Assembly: GCA_028292225.1 (NCBI GenBank)
Contig: JAQGMV010000194.1
Span: forward strand, 1-39,279
Reading direction: 5' to 3'
DNA length: 39,279 nucleotides
From: Betaproteobacteria bacterium
GTDB taxonomy: Bacteria > Pseudomonadota > Gammaproteobacteria > Burkholderiales > SG8-41
Shown here: piece by piece, positions 8,265 to 15,953 of the stretch
How positions within the stretch are numbered: the first letter of the stretch is position 1
How the letters are laid out: the number at the start of each line of letters is the position of its first letter
The notes under the pieces: model-generated
Databases searched by the model: none
The model's input: only the letters and a program-made list of their open reading frames with translations
Told to the model about the DNA's origin: nothing
Position numbers and translations under genes: made by a program

Positions 8265-8984
8265 TTACCTTGCCGTCCGCCCCGTTCTCCGCATCCCGAT
8301 GCTCGCAAGAACGCCCGCCAGTAATCCCGTCAGGAAAATAGCGTCAAAGGTTCCAGCACCCCCGATGGACATGACGGGTGCCTGCATTTCAGAGATCAAC
8401 GGAAGATTGAACAGGTCGGCTCCGACGAGAGTGCCCAGACTTCCTGAGGCATAGGCTAATGGAGCTGCATACGTCCGAGACAGCACAAGGGCGACGACGG
8501 CGGTGACCAAAGGCGGGTAGAAGATCGGAATCGTGACGCCCACGCCCGCTACCGGTGAGGCCATCACATAGCAAGCGATTGCAACGATGAGCACACCCCA
8601 CGCTGCCTTTCGGTGGATGCCATTCTTCACGATCAGATAGATCGAAAGCAGGATCGGGATCAAGCCTCCGCCCACGTTGATCGCCAGCAGCGTACCGGGA
8701 GAGTCTTCTACCAGGGGGACCACATAAGGGATGCCGAATACTGTGACGTGCTGAGGGCTCAGGACCTCGGTCTCGGGAAACTGCAGGAGGGGGATGTTGA
8801 TGTAGCTCCCCACCAAAGTGAGGACGAGGATGGCGAAGAAATACTGGGGGGCGATCCCGATCCTGGCGTACGCAAATCTCAGCACATTCAGTACGAGAAG
8901 CACGCAGAGGACTCCTAGCAGCCCTGCCAGCAGCAACAGGAAGATCCCCGGAATCGGAAAGTAATGTATTCCACTGCCAGTCAT
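8265..8984 (-). CDS. DUF1614-like polytopic membrane protein
   Basis: About 239 residues from the ATG at 8982-8984 (MTGSGIHYFPIPG), with roughly seven hydrophobic segments. Recognisable family-like stretches are FPIPGIFLLLLAGLL, VGSYINIPLL, NVGGGLIPILLSIYL, SPVAGVGVTIP, GTLVGADLFNLP and GGAGTFDAIFLTGLLAG. These agree with my recollection of DUF1614, a family of unknown function sometimes described as transporter-like. A 13-codon N-terminal extension from GTG 9023 is possible but less typical. The gene is divergent from the small protein at 9439. Assignment rests on motif memory. Confidence 0.75.
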   Translation of the reverse strand: MTGSGIHYFPIPGIFLLLLAGLLGVLCVLLVLNVLRFAYARIGIAPQYFFAILVLTLVGSYINIPLLQFPETEVLSPQHVTVFGIPYVVPLVEDSPGTLLAINVGGGLIPILLSIYLIVKNGIHRKAAWGVLIVAIACYVMASPVAGVGVTIPIFYPPLVTAVVALVLSRTYAAPLAYASGSLGTLVGADLFNLPLISEMQAPVMSIGGAGTFDAIFLTGLLAGVLASIGMRRTGRTAR

Positions 8985-9438
8985 GAGAGCACCATTCGTC
9001 TGATGGAACGCTTTGGCAATCACCTGGGCTTTTCAGAAATGGCCCTTCAAACAAGCTCCCCGCCTCGTTGCCGGTGCTGGAAGAGTAATCGAGAAGTCGT
9101 TCAAAAGAAAACCGGCCTGAGCCGTTGGGCGCTTCTGTAAAGCGCGGGCTGCTTTCGTTTGCTTCGGCCGCTTCCCGCCTTCGGTCTAAAGCTGATTCCC
9201 CCGGACGACGCTTTCACATACGCCGCCGCCAACGAATGCTTTAACCGTTTCGCCATCGTCTTCATCGGTGTCTCTGTCTTACTCGTGCACGGTCGCAGTC
9301 ACCAGCGCTCGAGTCACTCAGCTGTACGTACGTATGGAACAGCGAATGCACGCCCCGGATTGTTAGAACGCGCGCCGTGCATTTGTCCCTACAGCGACGA
9401 TGCACGGCCGCCGTTACACTCGTGCAAAGGAGGACTAC
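8985..9438. other. 454-base divergent intergenic region
   Basis: Lies between the DUF1614-like gene (minus) and the small protein at 9439 (plus). I found no convincing gene. It contains the dyad at 9374-9408 annotated separately and must carry promoters for both flanking genes, though no near-consensus pair is obvious. Confidence 0.5.
9374..9408. promoter_or_regulatory. Perfect 9-bp dyad upstream of a small gene
   Basis: GCCGTGCAT (9374-9382) and ATGCACGGC (9400-9408) form a perfect inverted repeat with a 17-base centre, 30 bases before ATG 9439. A further ATGCACG occurs at about 9350. It could be an operator for a dimeric regulator or a leader-RNA hairpin; the sequence does not decide. Confidence 0.4.
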
Positions 9439-9648
9439 ATGAACTGGTTATTCTTTAAAGAAAGTACAAACGGGTGGCGTTGGGAATTGTGGGATAAAGA
9501 CGAAATGTTCGCCTACGAAGTCGGCTTCAAGACAGTCGCGGACGCCGTAGCCGGCGCTGCCAAACACGGCTACGTCGACGCGAGCCCATCCCGTGACAGC
9601 CTGACATCGATCGGCCTTCGCGACGAGTTAGTCGGTTCAGCTAAGTAG
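9439..9648 (+). CDS. Small conserved-looking protein of unknown function
   Basis: A 69-residue protein with a very strong ribosome site (AAAGGAGG eight bases before ATG 9439), which decides the start over an in-frame ATG at 9400. The sequence (FFKESTNGWRWELWDKD, then FKTVADAVAGAAKHGYVD) suggests a small alpha/beta fold with a WRWE strand and a helix ending in HGY. The pattern distantly recalls YegP/DUF1508-type proteins, but I would not assign it. Cytosolic; no signal peptide. Confidence 0.65.
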   Translation: MNWLFFKESTNGWRWELWDKDEMFAYEVGFKTVADAVAGAAKHGYVDASPSRDSLTSIGLRDELVGSAK

Positions 9649-9984
9649 CCTTTAGTAATCGTCCTTATGATGGTTATCGCGCAGGCGTAAGACGCTACGC
9701 GTTATGCGCCGCAACGGAAGCGGGCGTTGCGAATCAGGTCTGATAAACACCTGCACCGGCATTCTCCCCAACGCGTCCCGCAGCACCAGCACGGCCTCGT
9801 ACGTTGGGGGGGGCGATCCAGCGACGTTTTACATGACGACCCGCGTCCTGTTTGTCCGGTGCTTCTCCGCTGCGAAATTACTGCTTTGTAATGTCGGCGT
9901 CACGCGATAGAGAGGGTGCGCTTTCTATACTTCACATACGGTCGAATAAACGATCGCTTTGAGTAACCTCAAGGAGATTTCCAG
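9649..9984. other. 336-base gap without a supportable gene
   Basis: A 68-residue open frame (9704-9910) has no ribosome site and random-looking composition, so it is not called. TATACT at 9926-9931 could be a -10 element for the secreted protein at 9985, but no matching -35 is seen. Confidence 0.4.
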
Positions 9985-10287
9985 ATGGCACGCACTATTT
10001 CTCGCATGATCGCCGCAGGCGTTTCAGCACTTTCTCTGAGCGCTGGCGCTTTCGCTAACGACACGTACCCACTCTCGGCGAATGAGTCGGGGCCGGTATA
10101 CCCGCAGTACTCCAGCGCCCCTGCGCAGCGAGAGGGCGCGACTCGAGGCGACGCACCTGCTCGTGATATCGGCGCAACTCAGAGCAACGCTCCTGCTCGT
10201 GAAATCGGCTCACGCAGCTACGAAGTGCAGACGCCCTCGTCCGTGAGCGAATCCGCGCCGTGGCTCACGGGCACCGGCCGCCGTTAA
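9985..10287 (+). CDS. Secreted low-complexity repeat protein
   Basis: 100 residues with a typical Sec signal peptide (MARTISRMIAAGVSALSLSA, cleavage likely after AFA and before NDTYP). The mature part is polar and Gly/Ala/Ser/Pro-rich. It contains a near-duplicate unit, DAPARDIGATQS and NAPAREIGSRS, and is probably unstructured in the periplasm. A ribosome site AAGGAG precedes ATG 9985. Function unknown. Confidence 0.7.
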   Translation: MARTISRMIAAGVSALSLSAGAFANDTYPLSANESGPVYPQYSSAPAQREGATRGDAPARDIGATQSNAPAREIGSRSYEVQTPSSVSESAPWLTGTGRR

Positions 10288-10315
10288 GGAAGGTTATTCC
10301 TTCGCGTGGTTCCCG

Positions 10316-10837
10316 CTACGTAAGCTTCAGATAACCCAGCCGGTAGTACCAGGCGACCGCTTGTCTGCTGCTTGCGTCGTAGCGCAGCGTGCCCAGCGCT
10401 TCGTTGTGGCAGAGCGCGTTCAACCACGGCGAAAGCGGCGGCTCGTCTTTCTCGATGTCGAGGCGGGTCTGCATGAGCCGCAGCAGGCCGGCTTCAGTCA
10501 GATCGCGCGCGTGCAGTTGCGCCTGCAGGTCGAGAAAGCGATTCCTCAGTCCGGTGTGGCGCTCGAGCCTGGCCGCCGGGGCGAGCAGTATGTTGATCAG
10601 GATCGATCCGGCAGTGATGCTCGAAAGTACGAGCGCCGCCGCTTTGGTGTCGACTTCGAGCAGCGCCAGGACGGCCCCGGCGCTTCCGATCAATGCCAGG
10701 AACTCGAGGCTTTTTCCGAAGGCTTCGAAAAAGACACGTCGTTTGTCGTGGTAGCACAGCGACTGCACGATGCTGAGTCGCAGCTGAGCGCGATCCTCTC
10801 CGCCGTCAAAGACCCGTTCGCGAGCGTTCGTCGTCAT
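10316..10837 (-). CDS. Two-TM protein, SLATT-like architecture
   Basis: 173 residues with two adjacent hydrophobic segments (about 43-62, FLALIGSAGAVLALL; and about 66-87, ALVLSSITAGSILINILLA), preceded by a basic helix (CYHDKRRVFFEAF) and followed by a long helical cytosolic part beginning RLERHTGLRNRFLDLQAQL. This layout resembles SLATT-type 2-TM proteins, some of which sit in nucleotide-signal defence systems, but no partner synthetase is nearby, so only the architecture is claimed. The start ATG overlaps the stop of the LamG gene (ATGA, 10834-10837), indicating translational coupling. Confidence 0.65.
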   Translation of the reverse strand: MTTNARERVFDGGEDRAQLRLSIVQSLCYHDKRRVFFEAFGKSLEFLALIGSAGAVLALLEVDTKAAALVLSSITAGSILINILLAPAARLERHTGLRNRFLDLQAQLHARDLTEAGLLRLMQTRLDIEKDEPPLSPWLNALCHNEALGTLRYDASSRQAVAWYYRLGYLKLT

Positions 10838-11688
10838 TCGAGCTTTGCCCTCACGTCACGCGCAGCAAGCGTGCGCTGTGCATACAAAGCGCCGACCGCC
10901 TCGGCGCTGAGCACGAAGTTGTAGAACCGCACGTCGTCGAGTTTGCCTTTCCACGGCCACCTCGCGGAGCCGTCGTACTCGGCGACAAAAAGGTCGTGGT
11001 CGCGGTTGACCAGCCACCTGGGAATGCCGGTTTTCTTGGTGCCGTAGGGCTTACCGTCGATAAAGAACTGCGCCTCGCCGCGGGTGTTGTCGAGCGAAGC
11101 CACCACATGATGCCATTCACGCAGCGGGAGCTGATAGCCCGACTCGACGTGCATATTGCGTTCTTCGCCCAAGGCGATCCCGAAATCCAGATAACGGTCG
11201 TCCGCCTGTGCGCCTTTGGTCGTGGTGCACAGCCACCACCCATCGCGCCCCCAGGTGCTCTTGGCGGCGATGGTGGGCACATCAGCCGTCTCCGCCAGCC
11301 ACACCCACGCGGCAACGGTGAACTGTTCGGACGCCAGGCAATCGTTGTTACCCGCCGCGATCCAGTGCTTGCCTCCGAACTCCAGCGCCTGGCCGTGCAG
11401 ACCCGGGACGAGCTTCGGGTGATCGAATCGCAGCGGTGCGAAAGCGCGCGGGGCGAGCGCGAGCTTGCCATGATGGCCATATGGCCCCGCGTCAGGCGTC
11501 ATGTCGTCGATCACTTCATCGAACTTCCAGTGCGCGACGAGCCCCGGTCCCGCGCACTTGCCCGCAACGTGTGAGGTGGTCGGAGGATGGGTCGTGCGGT
11601 AGCGGCTATGCAGGACCATCGCCAGCGCCACGAGCCAGAGTAAGGCGAGCACGAGCACTGTCCGGCGGTATATTTTTATTCGGTTCAT
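10834..11688 (-). CDS. Membrane-anchored LamG (concanavalin-A-like) domain protein
   Basis: 284 residues. A single N-terminal anchor (RRTVLVLALLWLVALAMVL) precedes a LamG/laminin-G jelly-roll domain: GLVAHWKFDE at the start, GQALEFGGKHWIAAG, FTVAAWVWL, REWHHVVASLD, QFFIDGKPYG and GKLDDVRFYNFVLSAEAV near the end are the usual strand signatures. Such domains bind carbohydrate or protein surface ligands. The product is probably periplasmic-facing and tethered to the inner membrane. It is coupled to the 2-TM protein downstream by a 4-base overlap, so the two likely work together. No enzyme domain is attached. Confidence 0.85.
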   Translation of the reverse strand: MNRIKIYRRTVLVLALLWLVALAMVLHSRYRTTHPPTTSHVAGKCAGPGLVAHWKFDEVIDDMTPDAGPYGHHGKLALAPRAFAPLRFDHPKLVPGLHGQALEFGGKHWIAAGNNDCLASEQFTVAAWVWLAETADVPTIAAKSTWGRDGWWLCTTTKGAQADDRYLDFGIALGEERNMHVESGYQLPLREWHHVVASLDNTRGEAQFFIDGKPYGTKKTGIPRWLVNRDHDLFVAEYDGSARWPWKGKLDDVRFYNFVLSAEAVGALYAQRTLAARDVRAKLE

Positions 11689-11713
11689 CGAGGCTTAACG
11701 TCTGCAGCAAACC

Positions 11714-11809
11714 TTATGCGCCGGCGCCCGGGCGTGCCCGAATAGTAATACGCCGCTTGCGCACGCACTTGTGCGGCAGTTCACAGACACGGACTTCAGC
11801 CTCTGGCAT
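11714..11809 (-). CDS. Possible 31-residue small ORF ahead of the LamG gene
   Basis: ATG at 11807-11809 is preceded by GGGGGAG at good spacing, and the frame (MPEAEVRVCELPHKCVRK to RPGAGA) ends 25 bases before the LamG start. The product is basic with two cysteines. It could be a leader peptide or small protein in the same transcript. Support is only the ribosome site and position. Confidence 0.3.
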   Translation of the reverse strand: MPEAEVRVCELPHKCVRKRRITIRARPGAGA

Positions 11810-11829
11810 CGTGTGTCTCCCCCTTTCCC

Positions 11830-11854
11830 GGCCGCGCAAGCGGCCTTCTTTTTT
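11830..11854 (+). terminator. Rho-independent terminator, plus-strand orientation
   Basis: GGCCGC-GCAA-GCGGCC forms a perfect 6-bp GC stem with a tetraloop, followed by TTCTTTTTT. On the minus strand there is no T-run after the stem, so it acts on plus-strand transcripts only, although both flanking genes are on the minus strand. Confidence 0.5.
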
Positions 11855-11919
11855 GGGGAATATACAGATGAACGATATATTCGCATGTCTTCGGCAATCC
11901 CACAGCCTCGCCCAGGCCG

Positions 11920-12798
11920 CTACGTGCGTGCGGCGACCTGCCGCGCCATATCGATGATGCGCTGGTAGAAAGCCCGGTACGAGTAGACGGTCCACGCCTC
12001 GGTGAACATCACGCGGCTGATGCCTTCGAGTACGGTGGGGGCGTGATCTGCACGCTGCACGAGCGCCTGCACGTCGAACGCCGCATAGGCGCCGTCGAGG
12101 TGAGGGAGCGACAGGCTCGGGCAGCAGCCATAGAAGGTCACGCAGCCGCTGCGGATGCTGTTGAAGAGTTTCTCCGAGTGGTAGCCGTGGGTGGCGTGGT
12201 TCTCCGCGACGATTCGATAGCGATACCGGCGCGACGTGGCGGTCTCATCCTCGGCGTATCCGCGCCAGCTCGATAGAGGCCACGGCGCGAGGCTGTAGAT
12301 ATCGAGCGGCACTCCGCTGCGCTCGAGCCCGCGCGCCATCTCGAGGCGCGCCGGCGTTGGCCTGCCGATCCAGCAGACGCGGTCTTCGCGCCGATGCCAG
12401 CCGTCCAGCCGGGGATCGAGCCATACGCCTGCGAAATAAAGGCGCTGCAGATCATCTCCGGGCGCGCAGGCGAGCGTATTTTCCGGACGGGCAAACCGAT
12501 ATTCGAGCGGCGACGCTTCGCGCGGCTCGCCGAGGAGGACCACCGAGGACCGGTCGGCGCCGAGCCAAGTGCGAAAGGTGCCGCGCACATAACCCGCCAG
12601 GTCGAGTTGCCCATGGCCCGGCTTGCAGATGCGCACCTGCGCGGCGCCCGGGTCTACGCGCTGCCATCTCACGTTCTGCTCGCGCAGGAAATCCGCTACG
12701 GTCACGCCCGAGCGATCGATCGCCGAAGTGAAGGTCGGTTCCAGCGTCCACAGACGCGAAGGCGCTTCATAGAGGGTGAGCGGCGACATCGGCGCCAT
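11920..12798 (-). CDS. GT10 (alpha-1,3-fucosyltransferase)-like glycosyltransferase
   Basis: 292 residues. The C-terminal half carries the hallmark of GT10 enzymes: YRYRIVAENHATHGYHSEKL followed by FNSIRSGCVTFYGCCPSL, corresponding to the family pattern of an acidic residue and Asn, then a tyrosine-x-x-EK helix, then an AG-x-VP-like strand. This region binds GDP-sugar. The N-terminal half, expected to bind acceptor, is not conserved enough to judge. No membrane segment is seen. The sugar donor may be GDP-fucose, but this is inferred from family only. It lies upstream of the LamG/2-TM pair on the same strand and may decorate a surface glycan. Confidence 0.7.
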   Translation of the reverse strand: MAPMSPLTLYEAPSRLWTLEPTFTSAIDRSGVTVADFLREQNVRWQRVDPGAAQVRICKPGHGQLDLAGYVRGTFRTWLGADRSSVVLLGEPREASPLEYRFARPENTLACAPGDDLQRLYFAGVWLDPRLDGWHRREDRVCWIGRPTPARLEMARGLERSGVPLDIYSLAPWPLSSWRGYAEDETATSRRYRYRIVAENHATHGYHSEKLFNSIRSGCVTFYGCCPSLSLPHLDGAYAAFDVQALVQRADHAPTVLEGISRVMFTEAWTVYSYRAFYQRIIDMARQVAART

Positions 12799-12876
12799 AG
12801 TAATACGCCCGTGCCGCCGTTCAGATCATCGGGCCGAGTGCGCAAGCCCCTGGTGTACGTCGTAAAAGGCTGTCGC

Positions 12877-12882
12877 TATACT
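12877..12882 (+). promoter_or_regulatory. Possible -10 box for the outer-membrane protein gene
   Basis: TATACT (5/6 to consensus) lies about 66 bases before the AGG-rich ribosome site of the outer-membrane protein gene. The corresponding -35 region is poor, so this is only a candidate. Confidence 0.25.
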
Positions 12883-12968
12883 ACGCGCGGTCAAGCGTCA
12901 CGGCATATCCTGCACGCCGTCGCAACGACGTCCAAGGGGAGGAACAGGATGAATCGCAACGTAAAATA

Positions 12969-13556
12969 ATGCTGATTGCCGGTGGTCTCCTGTCGCTGAC
13001 GTCCCTCGGGGCGCAGGCGCAGGCGCCCGGGGTCCAGCTCAATATGGATTCAGGGGTGTATATCGGCGCGGGCGGCGGCGGGTCCCGGGCGACCACGGGC
13101 TGCGCCACGGCGTGCGACAAAACGGACAAGACCTGGAATGTTTTCGTCGGGTATCAGCTCAACCGCAATATCGGGATCGAAGTCGGGTACGCGGACTTCG
13201 GCAGCCTGACGACCGGCGGCACGCTTTTCGGCGTGCCATCTGCTGCCCGCACCGACACCACGGCGTGGGACGTCACCCTCGTCGGCACGTTGCCGATCAC
13301 CGACAGGTTCTCGTTCTACGGGAAGCTCGGCGTCTTCCGCTACGACAGCGACGCGACCATGAGTGGAGCGGCGACCGGCACTGCGAGCGCGAAAGGGACT
13401 GCATTCACCATCGGCGGCGGGGTTCAATATGCGCTCACGGCCAACATCGCCGGGCGCTTCGAGTGGCAGCGTTACAACGACGTGGGCAACGGCGTTCCGG
13501 GGCTCGCCAAAGACGACATCAGCGTCTGGCGCGTGACCGGCCGGTACAAGTTCTGA
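12969..13556 (+). CDS. OmpA/OmpW-like outer-membrane beta-barrel, N-terminus split by a frameshift
   Basis: A small 8-strand-type outer-membrane barrel of about 195 residues: Gly-rich amphipathic strands (VYIGAGGGGS, VFVGYQLNRNIGIEVGYADFG, FYGKLGVFRYDSD, TIGGGVQYALTANIAGRFEWQRY) and the C-terminal aromatic signature VTGRYKF that BAM recognises. The strong ribosome site GGGGAGGAACAGG serves ATG 12949, which encodes only MNRNVK before TAA. That stop overlaps ATG 12969 as TAATG. One more A in the run at 12963-12966 would join both into MNRNVKIMLIAGGLLSLTSL followed by GAQAQA, an ideal signal peptide. So either a single-base deletion or sequencing error has occurred, or the barrel is made by restart at the overlapping ATG with a shortened signal. 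Confidence 0.82.
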   Translation: MLIAGGLLSLTSLGAQAQAPGVQLNMDSGVYIGAGGGGSRATTGCATACDKTDKTWNVFVGYQLNRNIGIEVGYADFGSLTTGGTLFGVPSAARTDTTAWDVTLVGTLPITDRFSFYGKLGVFRYDSDATMSGAATGTASAKGTAFTIGGGVQYALTANIAGRFEWQRYNDVGNGVPGLAKDDISVWRVTGRYKF

Positions 13557-13668
13557 CGCGCCGCACCCGGCCGGGCGTCGAATCCGCGCGAATCGCGGCG
13601 CACGTGAAGTAATCACTTCCGCGGCGTACGTCGCGCCCCTAATCTCGGCGCATCAGGAGATGCGTCGC

Positions 13669-13905
13669 ATGGGTATACACAATTCGGACTCGGCTCATTC
13701 ACCGGCAGGCGCCGCGAGCGAGGGCATGTCCGGCCTCGCCGAATGGATCAATCTCACCCACGCCTTGATGCAGCTCAAGGCCGGCGACGCGGCGGTCGCG
13801 GTGACCCGTCGCGAGCGTCTGCTCGCGCTCGAGCTGGTGGCATTCGACGACGGCGAGCTCATCCTGACGCCCCGCGGCCGCAAGGCGATCGGCCTGCGGC
13901 AGTAA
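13669..13905 (+). CDS. Small protein of unknown function
   Basis: 78 residues from ATG 13669 (MGIHNSDS). An in-frame ATG at 13660 touches the AGGAG ribosome site directly, so the second ATG, nine bases from it, is preferred. The centre (GLAEWINLTHALMQLKAGDA) is helical; the end (ERLLALELVAFDDGELILTP, then RGRKAIGLRQ) looks like the last part of a small winged-helix or MarR-like fold, which is weak inference. No signal peptide. Likely cytosolic. Confidence 0.5.
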   Translation: MGIHNSDSAHSPAGAASEGMSGLAEWINLTHALMQLKAGDAAVAVTRRERLLALELVAFDDGELILTPRGRKAIGLRQ

Positions 13906-14121
13906 GCGCTCGCAGCCGTTGCGGGTCGACGCCGGGCGAGCTCCCGGCGGCTCGTTGCACCGGTAAAGATTCCACGGGCTGAGCCTCCCGCACGCTGGCG
14001 CACGTAGCGATTCCACGCCTGGCGAGCCTCCTGCAGGCTCGTAAAACGTTAAAGAATTCACGCTTCGAGCCGTTTACTTTCCCAGGTAAACAACAAGTCC
14101 GGGCAACTCGAGAGTGCCTGC

Positions 14122-14286
14122 ATGCAACATTCGTCCAAACATACCCGGGGGAGAGTGAGCGCCTGTCCGCCCGGCCTGCTCTTTTTCGTCCTGCTGTTCG
14201 TGGCTCAGCTCGCCTGTGCGGATGATCACGGTCGCGGGGGGCAGCGCGTTGCGCCTGCCGCCGCAGCAGGCTGGACATGCGCCTGA
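14122..14286 (+). CDS. Small exported protein ORF overlapping the next gene
   Basis: 54 residues from ATG 14122 (or 43 from GTG 14155, which follows GGGGGAGA). A basic start (KHTRGR), a hydrophobic core (GLLFFVLLFVAQLA) and an ACA-DD cleavage site form a textbook signal peptide. A mature peptide of about 22-25 residues, Gly/Ala-rich and ending GWTCA, remains. Its stop (14284-14286) lies 10 bases inside the following GGDEF/EAL gene, suggesting coupled translation. Function unknown. Confidence 0.45.
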   Translation: MQHSSKHTRGRVSACPPGLLFFVLLFVAQLACADDHGRGGQRVAPAAAAGWTCA

Positions 14287-15935
14287 CGACGGCGGTGGTG
14301 AGCGCCATCGGCCGCCGAGCTGCGGCCGTCGCACTCGCCGTCAGCCTGTCCCTGCCGCTCGCCTATTGCGGCGTCCGCTACGCTGCGACCGGCACCGGCG
14401 CCGGGAGCGACGAGGCGCTGCTGCTCCTCCTCGCGGCGGTCGCGCTCGGCTTCGGAACGCTCGCCGGTCTTCGCCTGTCGCCGCTGGGGGCCTTGCATCG
14501 TGCCCTGTCCGAGCTCGACGACGAACGCGAGCGCGCGGTCGTCTCCGCCCGCGACATGGCCCAGCAGCTTTCGTGGCAAGGCAGCCATGACGCGCTGACA
14601 GGGCTCGTGAACCGCAGCGAATTCGAGCGCCGCCTGGAAGAGCTCATCCGCGTGACCGCCGGGACCGAGCGCCACCACGTGCTGTGCTACATGGATCTGG
14701 ACCAGTTCAAGATCCCGAACGATACCTGCGGCCACGTCGCAGGCGACGAGCTCCTGAGACAGGTCACCACGCTCATGCAGGGCCGCATCCGCGAGTCGGA
14801 CACGCTTGCACGCCTGGGCGGCGACGAGTTCGGCCTCGTGCTCGACGGCTGCTCGCTCGAAAAAGGCCGCGAAGTGTGCCAGGCGCTGCTCGACGCGGTC
14901 TGCGCCTTCCGCTTCAGCTGGCAAGACAAGACTTTCGCGGTCAGCGCGAGCATGGGGCTGGTGCGGATCGATACCGACACCGTGAGCAAGGCTGCGCTGC
15001 TGAGCGCCGCGGATGCTGCGTGCTACACCGCCAAAGAGGCCGGCCGCGGCCGCCTCCAGACCTACGAGGCCGCCGACGCCAACATCGCGCGCCGCCAGCA
15101 GGAGATGGACTGGGTCGCCCGCATCACGCGCGCGATGGACGAGAATCGTCTCCTGCTCCACGCCCAGGAGTGCAGCGCGATCGTTCGCGACGACGGTGCG
15201 CCACTCCACTTCGAGCTCCTCGTGCGCATGCTCGACGAGCAGGGCAACATCGTCGCGCCCGGCGCTTTTTTGCCGGCCGCCGAACGCTACGACCTCATGC
15301 CGAGCATCGACCGTTGGGTGATCCAGGCGGCTTTTGCGGCCATCGCCAAAGTGATCCCGCATTTCGGCGGTCGCGCAGCGATGTTCGCGATCAACCTTTC
15401 CGGCGCCTCGATCAACGCCGATTTCCTGATCGACTTCGTGAAGCAGCAGACCCAAGCCCACGGGCTCGATCCGCGCTGCGTGTGTTTCGAGATCACCGAG
15501 ACGGTCGCGGTCAACCAGTTCCGGCGCGCGGCACACATCATCAAGGAGCTCAAATCGATGGGGTTTTGCTTCGCGCTCGACGATTTCGGCTCGGGCATGA
15601 GCTCGTTCGCGTATCTCAAGAACCTGCCGGTCGACTTTCTCAAGATCGATGGGGGTTTCGTGCGCGAGATGGACAAGGATCCGGTGAGCCGCAGCATGGT
15701 CGCGGCCATCAACCAGATCGGTCACGCAATGGGGTTGAAAACCATCGCGGAGTGGGTCGAGAACGAAGCGGTCCTGCGCGAGCTGCGCGTGATCGGCGTC
15801 GATTTCGCGCAAGGGTACGCGATCGGCAGGCCCAGCCCGCTGCCGGAGTCATCGGTTGAAGCCGGGGCAGGGCGCCCGCGCGTTTACGCTCACGCGTGCG
15901 CCGAAGCATTCGGGGGCGTTACAGCCGCCGCGTAG
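14277..15935 (+). CDS. Membrane GGDEF-EAL protein
   Basis: 552 residues. Two N-terminal hydrophobic segments (about 13-33 and 46-66) enclose a very short loop, so there is no real periplasmic sensor. A short coiled coil leads into GGDEF (motif at 181-185; I-site RESD five residues before) and EAL. In the EAL domain the signature reads ELL (313-315), a common functional variant, and the other catalytic motifs are present: INLSG, CFEITET, ALDDFGSGMSS, FLKIDGGF, AEWVENE, AQGYAIGRP. In the cyclase the usual FK-x-x-ND loop is FKIPND, with a proline next to the conserved Asn. The protein is most likely a phosphodiesterase, possibly with a weakened cyclase. It is overlapped by the small exported-protein ORF upstream. 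Confidence 0.92.
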   Translation: MRLTTAVVSAIGRRAAAVALAVSLSLPLAYCGVRYAATGTGAGSDEALLLLLAAVALGFGTLAGLRLSPLGALHRALSELDDERERAVVSARDMAQQLSWQGSHDALTGLVNRSEFERRLEELIRVTAGTERHHVLCYMDLDQFKIPNDTCGHVAGDELLRQVTTLMQGRIRESDTLARLGGDEFGLVLDGCSLEKGREVCQALLDAVCAFRFSWQDKTFAVSASMGLVRIDTDTVSKAALLSAADAACYTAKEAGRGRLQTYEAADANIARRQQEMDWVARITRAMDENRLLLHAQECSAIVRDDGAPLHFELLVRMLDEQGNIVAPGAFLPAAERYDLMPSIDRWVIQAAFAAIAKVIPHFGGRAAMFAINLSGASINADFLIDFVKQQTQAHGLDPRCVCFEITETVAVNQFRRAAHIIKELKSMGFCFALDDFGSGMSSFAYLKNLPVDFLKIDGGFVREMDKDPVSRSMVAAINQIGHAMGLKTIAEWVENEAVLRELRVIGVDFAQGYAIGRPSPLPESSVEAGAGRPRVYAHACAEAFGGVTAAA

Positions 15936-15953
15936 GCAGCGCCTCGCGGCGAA

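Noticed and set aside
8133-8324. 63-codon plus-strand frame
   Set aside because: No ribosome site, random composition, and it overlaps the end of the DUF1614-like gene on the other strand.
9704-9910. 68-codon plus-strand frame
   Set aside because: No ribosome site or protein-like pattern.
14226-15812. 528-codon minus-strand frame opposite the third GGDEF-EAL gene
   Set aside because: Shadow of a gene with complete catalytic motifs; no recognisable domain.
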